This document shows positions 1 through 13,300 of a stretch of DNA of 43,128 nt, piece after piece (the stretch's first letter is position 1; each line of letters starts with the position of its first letter). Under the pieces are notes generated by a model. The model searched no databases. It was not told the DNA's origin and worked only from the letters and a program-made list of their open reading frames with translations. Position numbers and translations under genes: made by a program. The DNA is from Onchocerca volvulus (Eukaryota; Nematoda; Chromadorea; Rhabditida; Onchocercidae): NCBI GenBank assembly GCA_000499405.2, contig HG738139.1, forward strand, positions 14,670,692 to 14,713,819, written 5' to 3'.

Positions 1-86
1 ATTATACTAACACTACGTCGTGTCACACTAGCGCGCCTTAAATATTACTTTGCGTCATACGAGTTCGCTTCATACTAGATCGTCAA

Positions 87-116
87 ACACACACACACAC
101 ACACACACATACACAC
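87..116. repeat. CA dinucleotide microsatellite
   Basis: About fifteen CA units with one T interruption at position 110. A simple sequence repeat with no sign of coding. Confidence 0.9.
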
Positions 117-984
117 GGATTACCGATCCAACAAAAAATTCCACAACAATTTCTTTCTTCTTTAGTAACTGAACAGCATGGCACGATTGAAATAGTTCAA
201 GTACCATTAGATATGAGCCAAATACAGGTCATCTCAATTCATAATATATGGACCAATTACGGTGTTATATTGATCAATGTTGACAGTTATTAATTATCTT
301 AGCATCTTCCATATTTTGAGATTGAGAGATACCAATGCCATCAGGAAAGGAAAACAGATGATAAATAGAAATTGATAAGATAATGAGCATATCAGTTGGA
401 GAAGAAGGATCAAACAAGGTAGGATTAGAAATGTAAATGTAGCATCCTTATTCTCAAGATTCCTTCCGAAATGTCTTTTTTTTTTCATGATAGAATGGTA
501 ATCTGTAACTCTTAATTTGATACTCTTAAACCTAAGTTATACTGTCACTTTTTGTAATTCTAATGATCTGATTGATCATTTTTATTGATATTTTTCCTGA
601 ATGAGAAATACTTAGAAGTAAGCCTACCATACATCAAAAGAGGTCCATCTGAACATCTTATTGAATGAGAATTATTCGTATCAAATATTTCTCTGTTCTA
701 ATTACCAATTTATTTTAATAAAAATATCATATAGTCTTTTGCAATTTCATGACTTAATCAAAGTATTCAGTGCAAAATAAACAAAGAACAATTATTACTA
801 AAGAAGAATATGTTCTCTATCAGGTAGCAGTACTTCGAGGAATAGGATATGTTTTGGAATTATCAGTTAGGATATACTGTACTTCAACCTTTTTCTAAAT
901 TATATACTTTCCCATTCCTAAAGTATTCCAGACCATTGGAAGAGATAAAAATGAATGTCTAGAAAAAACAAAGAAATCAGACAG

Positions 985-1090
985 ATCATACTGCAATCTG
1001 TCAATATACTGTAATTCACCATAGTCAATATACTGTAATTTACCACAGTCAGTATACTGTAAGTAGCTTCCTCAATATACTGTAATCTAC
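985..1090. repeat. 24-bp tandem repeat, about four copies
   Basis: The core TCAATATACTGTAA starts at 1001, 1025, 1049 (as TCAGTATACTGTAA) and 1072, so the period is 24, 24 and 23 bp. A decayed copy lies just to the left, and a loose TATACTGTA relative lies near 874. Copies diverge most in the spacer (CACCATAG, TACCACAG, TAGCTTCC). It lies about 340 bp upstream of the small plus-strand open frame at 1430, but nothing shows it is regulatory. Confidence 0.8.
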
Positions 1091-1429
1091 TATTGATGAT
1101 GTAGCCATGCGCCGTTAATAATACCTATGCCTACATTAGATGAAGTATACTTTATCATGATTTTATCGTTAATTTTTCGAAAGTTACGATTAGGATAATT
1201 GTTGTGAGGGCAATCTCAGCTATGTGTAAGGTAAACCATAAATGTGCTTTTATTTTTGCATGAAAAATCGAGAGAAAACAAACATTTATCAATCACTAAA
1301 CAAAATATATTATCAGAAATTTAACATTTTATCACTTTTAGCAGTGTGTTAAAAAAATTGTAACAAAACTAAAAGCTGAACATATTCAGTTATTTTCAGA
1401 ATCATATAAAAGAAGAAAATCAATGTTTA

Positions 1430-1703
1430 ATGAAGATAGTAATTCTTGCATTTCTTTTCGTCTTACTCAGGTTTGAGACTTATCCAGTATCACCTTGAAG
1501 ATGTTATCAAAGTCATTTCTGGATATGACTATGGACATAATAAGTTACGAATACTTTTGCCAAATATATTTGAACGGCAATCAAGCATTCATAACTTTTT
1601 ATGTCATATTCTGAAGGGTTTTGCCAAATTTCGTCGCACAAAGCAGAATTCTAGATTATGCAAGATTCCATCACGAGAATTCGAAGATGTTGATGATGAA
1701 TGA
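1430..1703 (+). pseudogene. Possible frameshifted small secreted-protein gene
   Basis: An ATG at 1430 opens a 22-codon frame whose start, MKIVILAFLFVLLRFETY, looks like a signal peptide. It stops in CACCTTGA at about 1496. A second frame, open from 1443 to a TGA at 1703 without its own ATG, overlaps it and reads ...YHLEDVIKVISGYDYG and then a basic, finally acidic tail (EFEDVDDE). No GT-AG intron joins the two frames. The two could be one small secreted protein broken by a one-base shift, or chance frames in AT-rich DNA. A TATA-like CATATAAAAG lies about 27 bp before the ATG. I recognise no family. Low confidence. Confidence 0.2.
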
Positions 1704-2480
1704 ACGAGTCAAAACACAACACCACAATGATGGAAATAAACCGAAAGGAAGTAGTAAGTAAGATAAGAAATGATCAGTTGAAATCAAAATGATCAACTAT
1801 ATATCGAAAGATTGGCGCGTGATCGTAAGAATGCAAAATATATATAGAAGATAGTTTAGATCATGATCAGTATAGATCATGATCGATAAGATCATAATCT
1901 ATACGATTCATATAATTTTCAATGATCCTAAGATCCATATGATCATTGTAAAGTTAAGAATGATAGGATTTCTAGGTATGAGAATAGGCCAAAAAATGAA
2001 TTGAAATTCTCTAATCAATAAAGAAATATATTATAAAATTCAAATTAAATCTCCAATATAAGATAATTGCAGAAATATTCTCATATTTGACGATGGTTTA
2101 CTAAAATATTTCACCAAAATTACCAGCATTTACAAATCAGATCTATTATTCAGTACTAGTTACTTATGGCCCTAAAATGCTAGTAAACTTTGTTTTCTTT
2201 TCAAACTTTTCCTCGTACAGTAGTCGGCTTTGTAATCTAATTTCTTAATCAATTTGTGGCAATGTGTAAACTGAATTAAATGATTATCAATTAGATCGAT
2301 TATCAATGATTATCAGCAGATCTATCCATGACTATCAACCGGGATCTAACCGGATAAGTTTTCATCAGTTTTTCGGCTGCTATTTTTCTAGACTGCAAGA
2401 AAACAGCTCAAAAGATAGTCGAATTTCTTATATTCAGTTCAATGTAATTTACTATTTACAACGGAGTCATATATTCATCT

Positions 2481-2669
2481 TGAAAAATCCTTCACATAAA
2501 TCTGAGATTCATTCTTCTTCATTTTACTCCAGATATCAGGGATATTAATCGAGGAGAAGATTTGAATATTATGGCCTTTTCTTATTCCTGCAGCCAAGGT
2601 TCTGAGCTGGAGTTTAGTTTATATTGGCTCCGTTCTTTCCACCTGTCTCAAATATGAAAACTCCACATA
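2481..2669 (+). other. Orphan open frame, possible exon
   Basis: One frame stays open for about 58 codons and contains IRDINRGEDLNIMAF followed by SCSQGSELEFSLYW, ending at TGA near 2669. Composition is less AT-skewed than the surroundings and a weak acceptor (TTTTACTCCAG) lies at about 2531. There is no upstream partner exon that I can join in phase, and no family is recognised. It could be a terminal exon of an unmodelled plus-strand gene or a chance frame. Confidence 0.15.
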
Positions 2670-3067
2670 CACACCGATGTATATCATTTATTTTCTTATC
2701 AATATTAAGAAGCATCAATGACCACAAACATCATATTGAGAAGAATTTTCGAAAATTATTTTTAATGTATTTCCGATTACTTTAATCCCAAGAACAATTT
2801 GGCATCGTATTTGGCGAGGAATTTTTGTATTACCATTTCCTTCTTTTACGAAGATCTCGTATCTAATCGCAATACAAAATAACTGCTCTACTCAGTTAAT
2901 CAGTTAAAGGTTTTAGTTAGGTACCACGGCTTTTCCAATAGCATTTTTTATGCCCTTGTGCAATAGCATAAATGTATGTCTTAACGAAATTTGATCAAAT
3001 TTATGACAGCATAATGAAATTGTGAATAATTTTCATTATAAAAATAACAGTAATCAATATTTATACT

Positions 3068-3073
3068 TTATTT
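3068..3073 (-). terminator. Putative poly(A) signal of GPN3
   Basis: AATAAA on the minus strand, about 75 nt after the GPN3 stop codon. Spacing fits a short nematode 3' UTR. Confidence 0.5.
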
Positions 3074-3147
3074 AATAAATCAACAAAGAAATCAGACAAG
3101 TGTAGTGATAAAAATGAGCAAAATCCTTTGTCATTCTGTAAGAACTC

Positions 3148-5619
3148 TCAATAACCATTATTGTCATCATCCAATTCTTCCGGATAGCGATCCTTCACCT
3201 GAGAAGTGGTTGAAACATAGAGTAGAAAAAATTATACGAAACTAGCTTTTTTTTCAAGATAAAAACGACAAAATAAGTTTTTGATTAGTAGAAACTTTCC
3301 TTACAATTATTTTGTAACAGAGGACTGAATTATTTACATTTATCCTATTTTCTCAGAGATAACTTCTTTAATCTGCAAACTGTTATACATCTAAAGAAAG
3401 AAAGTTCGATAAAATGTAAAATGTTAGCATTTAAAATTATATCAGTTCATGTCAAACATTAATCGTGTAATCTACATCTTATATTTTTTTATTATGTGAC
3501 TAACAAAGATTTAAGCTCTCTTTTTAGTATAGACATAAAGCAATCATTTTCCTTATTTGACTTCTCTATGTTTAGTCTGTACTATTTATCTGCCTAAAAA
3601 AAACATTCGATTTTCCATAGTTTTAATTTACACAAACGAAAATGCACATATATAGAGATATTCTCATATGTAAATTGTTCTCTTCCATCTTAATAACCGA
3701 ATTATAGGACAGTGCTAAAATAATATCCTCTATAAAATCTTCTGCAATATGCGTAAAACTTACCTCCAAATCCTCGCCATGCTGTATTGTGTTGTCAATG
3801 AGTGCTAGAAGATCACTAATCGATTCATCATCTTCAATATCTAATGGAACAAAGCGTACCTTAAAGATGCTTTTTATGAAAATCGTTTTCAGAATGTCAA
3901 AACAACCGGAAACTTTTTTCAAAAAACGTTACAAGAAAAACTAAAAAAAATATATGTGTTGGAAATCAGTATTACAAAAGTTCCAAAGAAATGTAAGAAA
4001 TCATAATAGGAGGCGAAGATTTTTCTAAAGTTACAAAAAACAGCTTCAAGATTTCATCAACTTAACAAAAGAAAAATAATTTGTCAACAAGAACTTTTAT
4101 ATAATAAAGATACATACAAGACTATAATCATCCAAAACTTCAGCGATTGTTCGCGAAAGCTGGCGGTATCTCTCATTCCATGGAGAGGTTTCTTCAGTGT
4201 CCAGAATAGAGCATACATCAGTTTCCAAAAAAGTTTCTAGCAATTCTTTATTACGATCCGATAGCAAATCTACTTTTGATAAGACATTCACTGCCGGCAC
4301 CTGTAAGTAGATGATTTCAACACACACCCAAATATTAAAATTTAGAAAATAGCGATTTTCCGTGCTAACAGCCTTCATTATGCAGTTGAATCTCACCTCC
4401 AGTGCAATCATAGTCGAGAGAGTAGTCAATGCACCACCTAGGAATTTGTCGCAATCCAAAACAAACTGCGTATCGAGCAGAAACACGGAACATATATTAA
4501 AATCCCACGATTTTAATGCATTAACAATTTGTCTCATAACCGGCAAATGACTATAAAGTTCGATTTGACCTGAAAGAAAAAACTTCATAAGACGGCATTC
4601 CAAACGAATTGAATCAGTAGTAGCATGAACTAATTTCAATTATACAATTATCAGTTTTGATTCTTAATGAAGATCTTCCCAATATTCTGCCTTTTGAGGA
4701 AAGTAAATTTCCTGCAATGCCTTAGAAAGTACATCACTATATAATAAAATTGAACGACTTTATATTTCAAATTGCATTTCTGATGAAATAATAATCGAAT
4801 TAAGAGAGTATGTGAAAAAAAAATCCAACAGAATAACATAAGAACCTGGACAGTCAAAGACAAAATAGTCGTCCTCTCCCTCATTCAGCTGATTATGAAG
4901 CCAATCTAAATTTTGCACCAAATATTCCATGCAAAACACCAAAGCACCATTTGGGCCAAGTACTAACTCCTTATCTTCTTGAACATCGTCTACACTGATT
5001 AGTTCTCGCACATCTGAAATATAAAATTAATTGTAAACAATAATTATTGCAAATGCATAAAATTGATCGATTGAAAGCCTATAAAGTCAAACATGTTTCT
5101 CTTGTTTTGTACTGAATAATTGACGAAAAAAATCGATTTCAAAAAAACAGTAAATATAGTAATTAATGCCAGAAATTTAATAATAATGCATATGAGCTTA
5201 AAAATTTAATAAAAAAGAAATAAAGTTCATAAGCAAGATAAACGAACCAATATCAGCATTGTATGAAAATTTTTCGGCCGCAGGATCCAAATTAACAAAA
5301 AAAACGCTACGACCTACTGACTGACAATGCTGCTGCACCACAGAACAATATGTTGACTTAAATTGTTTCATATATTAAGTATAGAATTATAAATGATTAC
5401 ATTCATTATACAAATTATCTAAATACTGCAAAAACTTCTATCTTATTCAGAAAAATGTTATCGACTTGACGTTAAAGATAATAGCATCGAATTTCTAAGT
5501 AATATTGAAATTACTTCAAAGTTTTTAATGAATTATGAAGCTTAATGGTTAAATAAAATCATTTCAATACATACCTTCCCGCTTCCTGCTGGACCAACAA
5601 CCAATTGCGCATACTTCAT
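3148..5619 (-). CDS. GPN3: GPN-loop GTPase 3
   Basis: Seven exons join in phase (5619-5575, 5356-5248, 5013-4846, 4569-4397, 4300-4118, 3859-3764, 3198-3148) to give 274 residues; human GPN3 has 284. Visible motifs are the P-loop GPAGSGKST (residues 9-17), the defining Gly-Pro-Asn insertion (71-73), the G3 motif DCPGQ (105-109) and the G4-like SKVD (173-176). The C-terminal domain contains [18 protein letters not shown] and GEDLEV, as in GPN3 rather than GPN1/2. Known family role: with GPN1 it assembles and imports RNA polymerase II, cycling between cytoplasm and nucleus. An in-frame TGA four codons upstream supports the chosen ATG. The last exon ([16 protein letters not shown]) is short and acidic and lacks the longer phospho-acceptor tail of human GPN3. 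The gene starts 182 bp after the DEPDC5 stop, suggesting co-transcription. Confidence 0.95.
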
Positions 5620-5800
5620 CGCAGCCAATCAGTATTCATCGTCAATTTCCAGATTTTCTAATGTGATGAAGTCTAATATTAGTTTAAATGAGGAAACCAT
5701 ATTTTTTATGCCATATTGAAATTTAAAAAAAAGATTCACTGCACCGAAAAAAACAACGGTAAACTTTAAGATATATATCTATAACCAAGTTTGTGACTAA

Positions 5801-5806
5801 TTTATT
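5801..5806 (-). terminator. Possible poly(A) signal overlapping the DEPDC5 stop
   Basis: The minus strand reads CAATAAATTAG, so the TAA stop of DEPDC5 lies inside an AATAAA hexamer. If used, the 3' UTR would be only tens of bases long, leaving about 150 bp before GPN3. That spacing is typical of nematode operon genes. A T-rich stretch (TCTTTTTTTTAAATTTC on the minus strand) follows in the gap. Confidence 0.35.
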
Positions 5807-8800
5807 GATTCTCAAACAAATCATGGATATATTTATCAATACGATTATTCGCATTACTACAAAATGAACGAAAATCCGATAACATATAATCCCGAAAGTC
5901 TTCTGTGCAATTCCTGAAACAAGAATTCATGAGATCATAAAAAACACTATTTTATGCAGGTTCCATTTTTTAAAATAAACTTTCGTCACTAAGTATTATA
6001 CCCAATTTTAGATATTAAATGTATTAAAACATAGATTACTAAAAATTTTAAACCAAAACTTTTAATGTGGAAATCACAGATTAGAATACCATTCATTAAA
6101 TGGAAAATTTTTAACTATATGCAATGGTTTTTCCTTTTTTTTTTTTTTTAAGAAAAAAAAAAACATAAAAGAGAAAAGAATTACAAGTTAGCACGATATC
6201 GATGACTGAGCATCTGGTTCCAGGACCAAATAAATGCCTGCCGTACTTCATCATACATCAAAAACATACCACCTGTAACGTGAACGTATTGTGCTACCTG
6301 GTGTGCCGAGCAACTCATTTCGATGAATCCAAAGGCTGTGACTATTGTAGTAATAAGTCGAGAGAACTAAATGAATTTATAATTATGACTAACAAGAGCA
6401 TTTTCACAAAATCAAAAACCTCCACAATGTACTACTTAAACCGGAACTGGACAAAAAGCATGATAAGCAATCTTTCCAAATATGAATGGAGATACATCTC
6501 ATCCTCAATTTCTGAGCTATTATTAACGAACGAATAATATACAGGAATTTGAAGAACAGTAAACATTTTCGGACGATAGGATGCAATATAAGACAAATAA
6601 GGTAAAGTTCTGCCAAATCTTAAATCAACCTGGAAACATAACAACGTAAAGAAGTTTTAATTTAAATGAACTCAGAAGCATAAAGCCTCACATAATGTGA
6701 CTGAATTTTGTCTGATCTGAATGGTATGACCACAGGACCCTGAAGTGGTGGTGAAAGAGGATTAAGAGCATGTGGAAAAGGATCTTCGGGCACCGGAAAC
6801 ATATGAAACGATAGATTAGCCGCTTTGCTACACCAATAACGCACGGTTTCCGCCATCGTCTGACTATTTGCCATAAACCACCGCACTCCAATTTCAAAAG
6901 ATTTCTTGGCATAAAAAGTTTTTTCATAAGAAACCTGAAATAAAGAAAAATCTCGTGCAAATCTTAAATTTTCAAGTAAGATAATAAGAATCAGATTTCC
7001 ACAAAAAAATCCACAGTTCGTTATAAATCGGTCTGAGTAACTAAGATATGAGTCGGTAACTTTTGCAATTAATTATGCTGTAACACGAGGAAGAATATTC
7101 CCGAAAGTTTTTGGCAGAATTAAAAATTATATGCTATCTACCAAAATATTCAATGGATGGCAGACAGTGAAAACTGAATGAAATGTCCAATTCTTTTTAA
7201 ACCGTATGATTCTAACTTGGGCAATCATATCACTGCGGAAAAGCTATTTGTGTTTTTACAGTCTGAATTACGCCAAAAATAACAAGATGAAAAATGAAAA
7301 ATGAAAAAAAAAATACTTACTTTGCCCCACTCCATGAATTGCGGTATATGTTCCGGAAGATATTCATGTCCTCCAGAATCTGTTGTTTTTTGTGACTGTG
7401 CATAAAACTTCATATCTACAGAATTCAATCTATATGCACAGTCGACTGATGTGAGACTCGAACAGCTAGAATAGATGTTTTTTAAAATTTTGATTTCTTC
7501 ACCGAACCAGCAATATAGTAATCAACCTACCTTTTACCAATTTCACACTGAATGACTCGAGACCAAGTTTCTTTTTCTTCTGTTTTATCATCCGAAATAT
7601 GTTTGTCCACAAAGTAACATAAGAAGAAACCATAACGAAACTCGTTGCAGTGGCTTTCAGTTGATGCAGAAGATTCGAGATCATCGACTAATATTTCAGC
7701 TGAAAAAAAAAAGCGAAAATTAAGAACAAATAAAACTCTGCCTTCTATATACGATCGTTACTCTAAGAATTTTCTTAATATACACAATATACAGAATAAG
7801 CTCTTCTGGCAGAACATTCTATTTAATCCATTCTTCTTTTTTCATTCCCAGACAAATTATTAGTGATTCCGATTAAAGATGAAACCGCAAACATATGAAA
7901 AGCAAAACTTTCAAGATTTTTCGCCAGCTTAGAAAGTTATGGAAATATTTTCTTCAAATAACTATCAAATATAAACTTGGTTGTAGCATTCGTATCTTTC
8001 CAGCTAAAATTAAACTCTCAGCAAATTCGATAGCAGCTTGTCGACTCGATAGTTCGGAAACATTGACCATTAGCCAGGTAACAAATTCTACTGTCAGAAA
8101 CATGCATGGCGGAAATCGAGTGGTGGGGTCCTGAGAATAAAGTGACAAATAACTTTCACGCCAACCATTTAATAAAGCATCGACATTTTCAATGCTATAT
8201 ATTCGACTTTCCATATCGCTTATCGAGACCATTAACCTGAAAATTATGGTGATAACTACAAGATGTTATGTTTTAAACCAAATTGAGTATATCTTGTTTT
8301 GAAAGATTCACATTTATGTAGTTGACAATATCCTTGATCAAATGCATAAATTTAATCAGAAAAAAAAGAGATAGACACCTCAAAATTATAAATGAAAGTA
8401 AAAAAAAAAAAGAATAATAAAAAGAAAACCAGCTAAAAATGTCACTAACATTTAAGATTTCAAATATTAATACGCTATCTTTAATACAAAAGGTAATAAT
8501 CGTCAATACCTTTTATGCCTTGGCGAAGTTTTCCTTCTGAATCGATTTACTACTTCAACAAACTTCAAAAATCCTTCTTCCTGTCTTCTGAAGAAAGACG
8601 AATCAAAAAGTGCCGTATATTTGTCACCACCATTACGTTCAGTTATAATTGCTTTCGTTATGGAGGCACATAGCGGTGTTAGTAAAAATCTAAAGATCAT
8701 TATAATTTCGCATCATTTATTTCTAGAAAAATTTGTTTTCTCAGATAAAGATTCATAATTTCGTTTTTCTTCTTGTTATGCGAAATAGACGCATAAAATA

Positions 8801-10364
8801 AAACAGTACTAGATGTCTCCATAATTAAAATTTAAAGATTGAATATAGAGGATAAAGTAACCTCGATGCAAAACATTTCATATCGTCCCAGAACAATCGC
8901 GGAACATAACGATTTTGTAATTGTGTATCAAGAAGGCTCCAATTTAGATTTGCCAAATCATATTTTTGAAATCTAAAAAAAGGAAATGATCTGAGGAACC
9001 ACTTAAGAATATTATCCAATTTTGGTAAATCCAAGATGGACATAAATCGATTTATCTATAAAAAATCTCTTTAAAAACTAGTCAAAACTTATATCATTTG
9101 TTTCATTCTCCTTTTCCTCTAGTCATTATCAGTACTGAATACATAGAATAATGGTACCCAATTTTCAGGTAGGTGTGAAAATATTTACAATAAATTATAT
9201 CTTTTCATGCTGTGAATCGCCTGTTATCTTAAAGTTAATTTAGAAAAAATCTCGAAAAAAAAGATTAGTATTAAGTATTCGAATAAAAGAAATACCTTGC
9301 AGTACACAGAGTATACTGACGGCTCTCTGGTATTTGGAACTGATATTTATATTCCCTTCGTTTAGCTACTTCAGGAGTTTCTTGAGATTCTTCGGATCTT
9401 GGTAAAAATTGAACAACTGTTATTCTATCACCTTCCATATAGAGTCGGTGATAAGTTCGACTGAATGATAAGAAACATTCTCGAGAAACCATCTTTGTAT
9501 TTTCCATCCTTGCCGACTGCTCTTCCTAAATAATTTAGACAGTATCTACATAGATGAGTACAAAAATATTCTTGTCATTTTCAAAATGTTTTAGCATCAA
9601 ATGTTAGTTTCAACTGATAGTGATTGTTGGTTAAACTTGACACAATTCAATATTCGTCACACCGTTACAATCAATATTACGTCATTACATCATTAGCATT
9701 ACATCTGCAAAGTTTGCATCTTGTCAATAATTCATAACCAGATTTTACGACGATAACTTACACTGATGCCAATGGCTGCATGTATCATCTTTTTATTCAG
9801 AAGAACTATTTGAAAGCCACGTTGCAATCGCTGACAAACAAGCTGATCAAAAACAAGATTTCGAAGCTGTTCTAAATCATCACATCTTGAATCTCCCAGC
9901 CATTCACGCACCAAATCGAAATACACCGGCAGCTGATGGGCCTAATGCAACGAATATTTCGTTTAAATGAGAATCATTCAAATGACAGATGCAAATTCTC
10001 ACATTAAACAGTTTGCGAATGCTTTGAAGGCAAACTGAGAAATCATAATTCTTAGTCATGCTTGGCACATTCCTAAATGATTCCCATTCCCAAGAAAAAA
10101 AAGAATTTGTAATCTTGAATGTTTACTAGACTAAGTGACAGTAATAAGTAACAGAAAAAACGAAAAAATAAATTACTTTAACTACATAGTCTGCATTGAT
10201 ACTGCGTTCATCCGGAAAGAAATCCGTGGTTAATGGAAGAAGAGCTGTACGTACAAGTGATTTCCAGTCAACATCAATTTCCATATCTGGATTCCACTTC
10301 TCTTCACCAGTCGAACCCCAAGCCCAAACGCATTTCTTTCCTCCTGCTCCCAAACCCGTAATCC

Positions 10365-10398
<34 letters not shown>

Positions 10399-13300
10399 AA
10401 AAATCTTACTTTTGATCATCCTTACAATGAAGTTAAAAAAGAGTATTATTTTTTTTAATTTTTTTTTTTTTTTTTTTACATTTAAAGCAATTTGAAATAT
10501 AATACTTATACATCTTCTATGTTAATCCTTTATACCACTCATTTTCTTGATTAAAAAAAAAAAAAAAAAAAATTATTGAAAAATTAAAACCAATAGCAGC
10601 AGAGAATTAATAGAAAATACAAGAACAAAACTTGCAATCTTAAATGAAGTTGATGGTATGATAATTCAGAAATCCTATCGTTTCACTGGTTTTTTTTTTT
10701 TTGTTTTAGATATAAAAAAGAACTAACAAAAATGAAGTCGAAAAATTTATGATACAAACCTGCTACCACCAATATCTTCACAAAATTGAGGAGAGGATGA
10801 TTTGAATGGTGGGGAATCGGAAACATTAAGCATTGATACAACAGTTACTTTACACGGTTCTGGTTCATCACTCTGTATAATATTAACGACACTTTTACCG
10901 GCTACATAATGATGCGCCAATTTTGAACGACCAAGCTTATCAACCGGGAACACATGAATCCAGCGACGTCGATTAGCTGTGATTGGTACTGAAAATTGCT
11001 TGCAACTTGCGAATAGAAATATTGAACATTAAAATCCAGTAATACTATATAATAAACTACTGTCTTCTTCTTGTCACAAGCAAAAAACATATGCTAATGT
11101 TTGCTCTTAAATAAAACTGCGATGTTAATTTCTGAACCACTCCATATCTATCTGTTGATTGAATTTCGACTCCGTTTTACAACAAAAAAAAAAATTTTTT
11201 AAATAATATACTTCAATATTTTATATATTTGAAATTACAAAGAAATAACAGAAACCTATGCTGATATAATAGAATTTTCGTTCCCTGAACTGAGTACCAG
11301 AAATGTTTAATTGTGAAACATATTTAGTACTATTTTACGGTGTTAGAAATATCATTTAAGAGTGAAGATTTAAAATTCGAAGTGTCAGTGTGATATAATT
11401 TCTTTCTCTTTTTTCAAAAAAATTAACAATCAGTTATCAAATATTGCTGTCACTGGAAATAAGTTAAAAAAAAAAAAAATATAAAACAGTGGAATGAGCT
11501 GTAAAATAGCAGACCACAAAATCTCCCAGTAGTTCAGGGCAGAATAATAAAAATACGCACCGCTAAATTCTTCTGGTTTGAATGGGTTAATTAATGGACG
11601 TCTCTCAATCAAAGTCAATATTTCCTGCGATTTTTTGTATTCTAGCGGATCAACTGGCAAATCATTAGGTTCAGGAAGACTGCTTGCAACACATTTCTCG
11701 AAGCTATTCTTCCATGAGCTTTCTGTTCCACGAGATGATTTCTGGAAAATTTTTATTACTATTCGTATTTTTATTTCTTTGCAGTACGTCATAAAGGAAA
11801 TTCTGTGAAGGAATTTCTGATATCTTTTCGTTCTACAAGCCAGTAAAAACGATGTCTACACGTTATGTACAAAAATCTTTGCTGAAATCAGAAGAAAAAA
11901 AAGTACATCAACCTTACAATTTTTTATTATCCTATCCATTTCCAAATCTGAATCGGTTTACAACTTCTTAACAATGAGATTGCATGAACAGAGATGTTTT
12001 CTTTTCTTATTTCATATTTCATTCTAATTTGTAAACAGAATTTCAATAAATTCAAAATGAGATAAAAAAAAAAAAGAAAAAAAAAATAGAAAAAAAGACT
12101 GGAAATACAAACAAGCGTGGTGTCCCCGTGATTTAGATTCTTGTTCAACAGAAATTCTTTTGCGAATTCAGATGCTAGATTTACATTACTTTTCATGGAA
12201 CTGCTTTCAATAAGTGATGAAAACGCTTTCTCATCAGCAGCATCAAAATCATTAATAAGTGAACCATTCGTCTCCATAACTAGACCTCTACGAGCATCCT
12301 ATAAGGAGAAAGGAAAATTTGCTTAAATCTAAATAATACTTATTTGCAATCAGCTATTTACTCGCAATCAAAATAAGAAATAACGACGAACCCGAAGTAA
12401 CTCATCTGGAAGATTAATTCGTGGTTTGAATTTAATTGATATTGCAGAACGTCGGCTCATCTGATAATATGAATAATTCATCCAGTGTGGTATTAAATAA
12501 TCTTCCGAAGGATAACTGCTTGTTCTTAATTAATAAATGCATTTTGAATGCAATCACTGAGTTTTAAAATGTCTTCAGAACGAATATAAAAAAAAAAAAA
12601 TAGAATCGATAATTGAATCTAACACCTGATTTATCCTTCGCATGCAATGTTTTTTTTTTTTTTTATTATTAATTCAAATCATTATAAGAAGAAAGCAGAA
12701 TTTAAAAATGGAAAGACAACGCTGAAGAAGAGCATTACTGCGAAAATAAATGAACCTCTGAAAAACAAAAAGAGGAATAGTGTGAAGTGGTTGTTCACCA
12801 AGACATACAAGATCCAGAGATATACCCATATCGATGAGGCGCTGCTTAGTCATATTGACTAAATTACGATCAACATTGAAAACTCCTCCACCTGCGCTGA
12901 CAAAAACGATCTAAAATTCTGTTGACTCTCTAGAAATTGCAAATTGCAGAGTTAAAATGATTTTAATTGAATGAAAAAATCTTATCTGAATGATATATAA
13001 AAGATTTATTATGAGAATTATTTTCCTATATCTTTTCTAATTCATATCACATATTAAGAGCACAAAACTTTACCACTGCCGAAAATAAAAAAAAAAAAAA
13101 CGAGTTAATGACATGCAGAATTTCATTTCAAAATAAAGGTTAATATAGTAAACTTCGATTCAAAAATAAATAATAAAAAAAAAAAGAGAAAACATTACGA
13201 CTATTCAAACCTGTTGGCCAACAGTTTCAAAACGACGATTAGTATAGTAAATACTAAATTCATTCATGGATAAATTGAGGACTTGCAGGAAATTACCATC

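Larger units (their letters stand above)
1..3147. other. Flank without a confident gene
   Basis: AT-rich sequence downstream of GPN3. It holds a CA microsatellite near its left edge, a 24-bp tandem repeat around 985-1090, a GATC/ATGATC-rich patch at about 1775-1965 and a few open frames of 50-85 codons described separately. I found no chain of exons with consistent phase and no recognisable protein domain. Part of it is probably the 3' flank of GPN3. Confidence 0.5.

Noticed and set aside
6202..6537. 111-codon plus-strand open frame
   Set aside because: It is antisense to the last DEPDC5 exons, which match the conserved protein.
10000..10075. Longer exon start NVPSMTK before NYDFSVC in DEPDC5
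   Set aside because: The TTTAG acceptor there puts the exon out of phase with the preceding one and gives a stop; starting at AATTATGAT restores phase and matches the family.
10126..10419. N-terminal poly-Phe frame [13 protein letters not shown]
   Set aside because: The phenylalanine run is the 27-T polypyrimidine tract of an intron; only the part from 10363 down is DEPDC5 exon.
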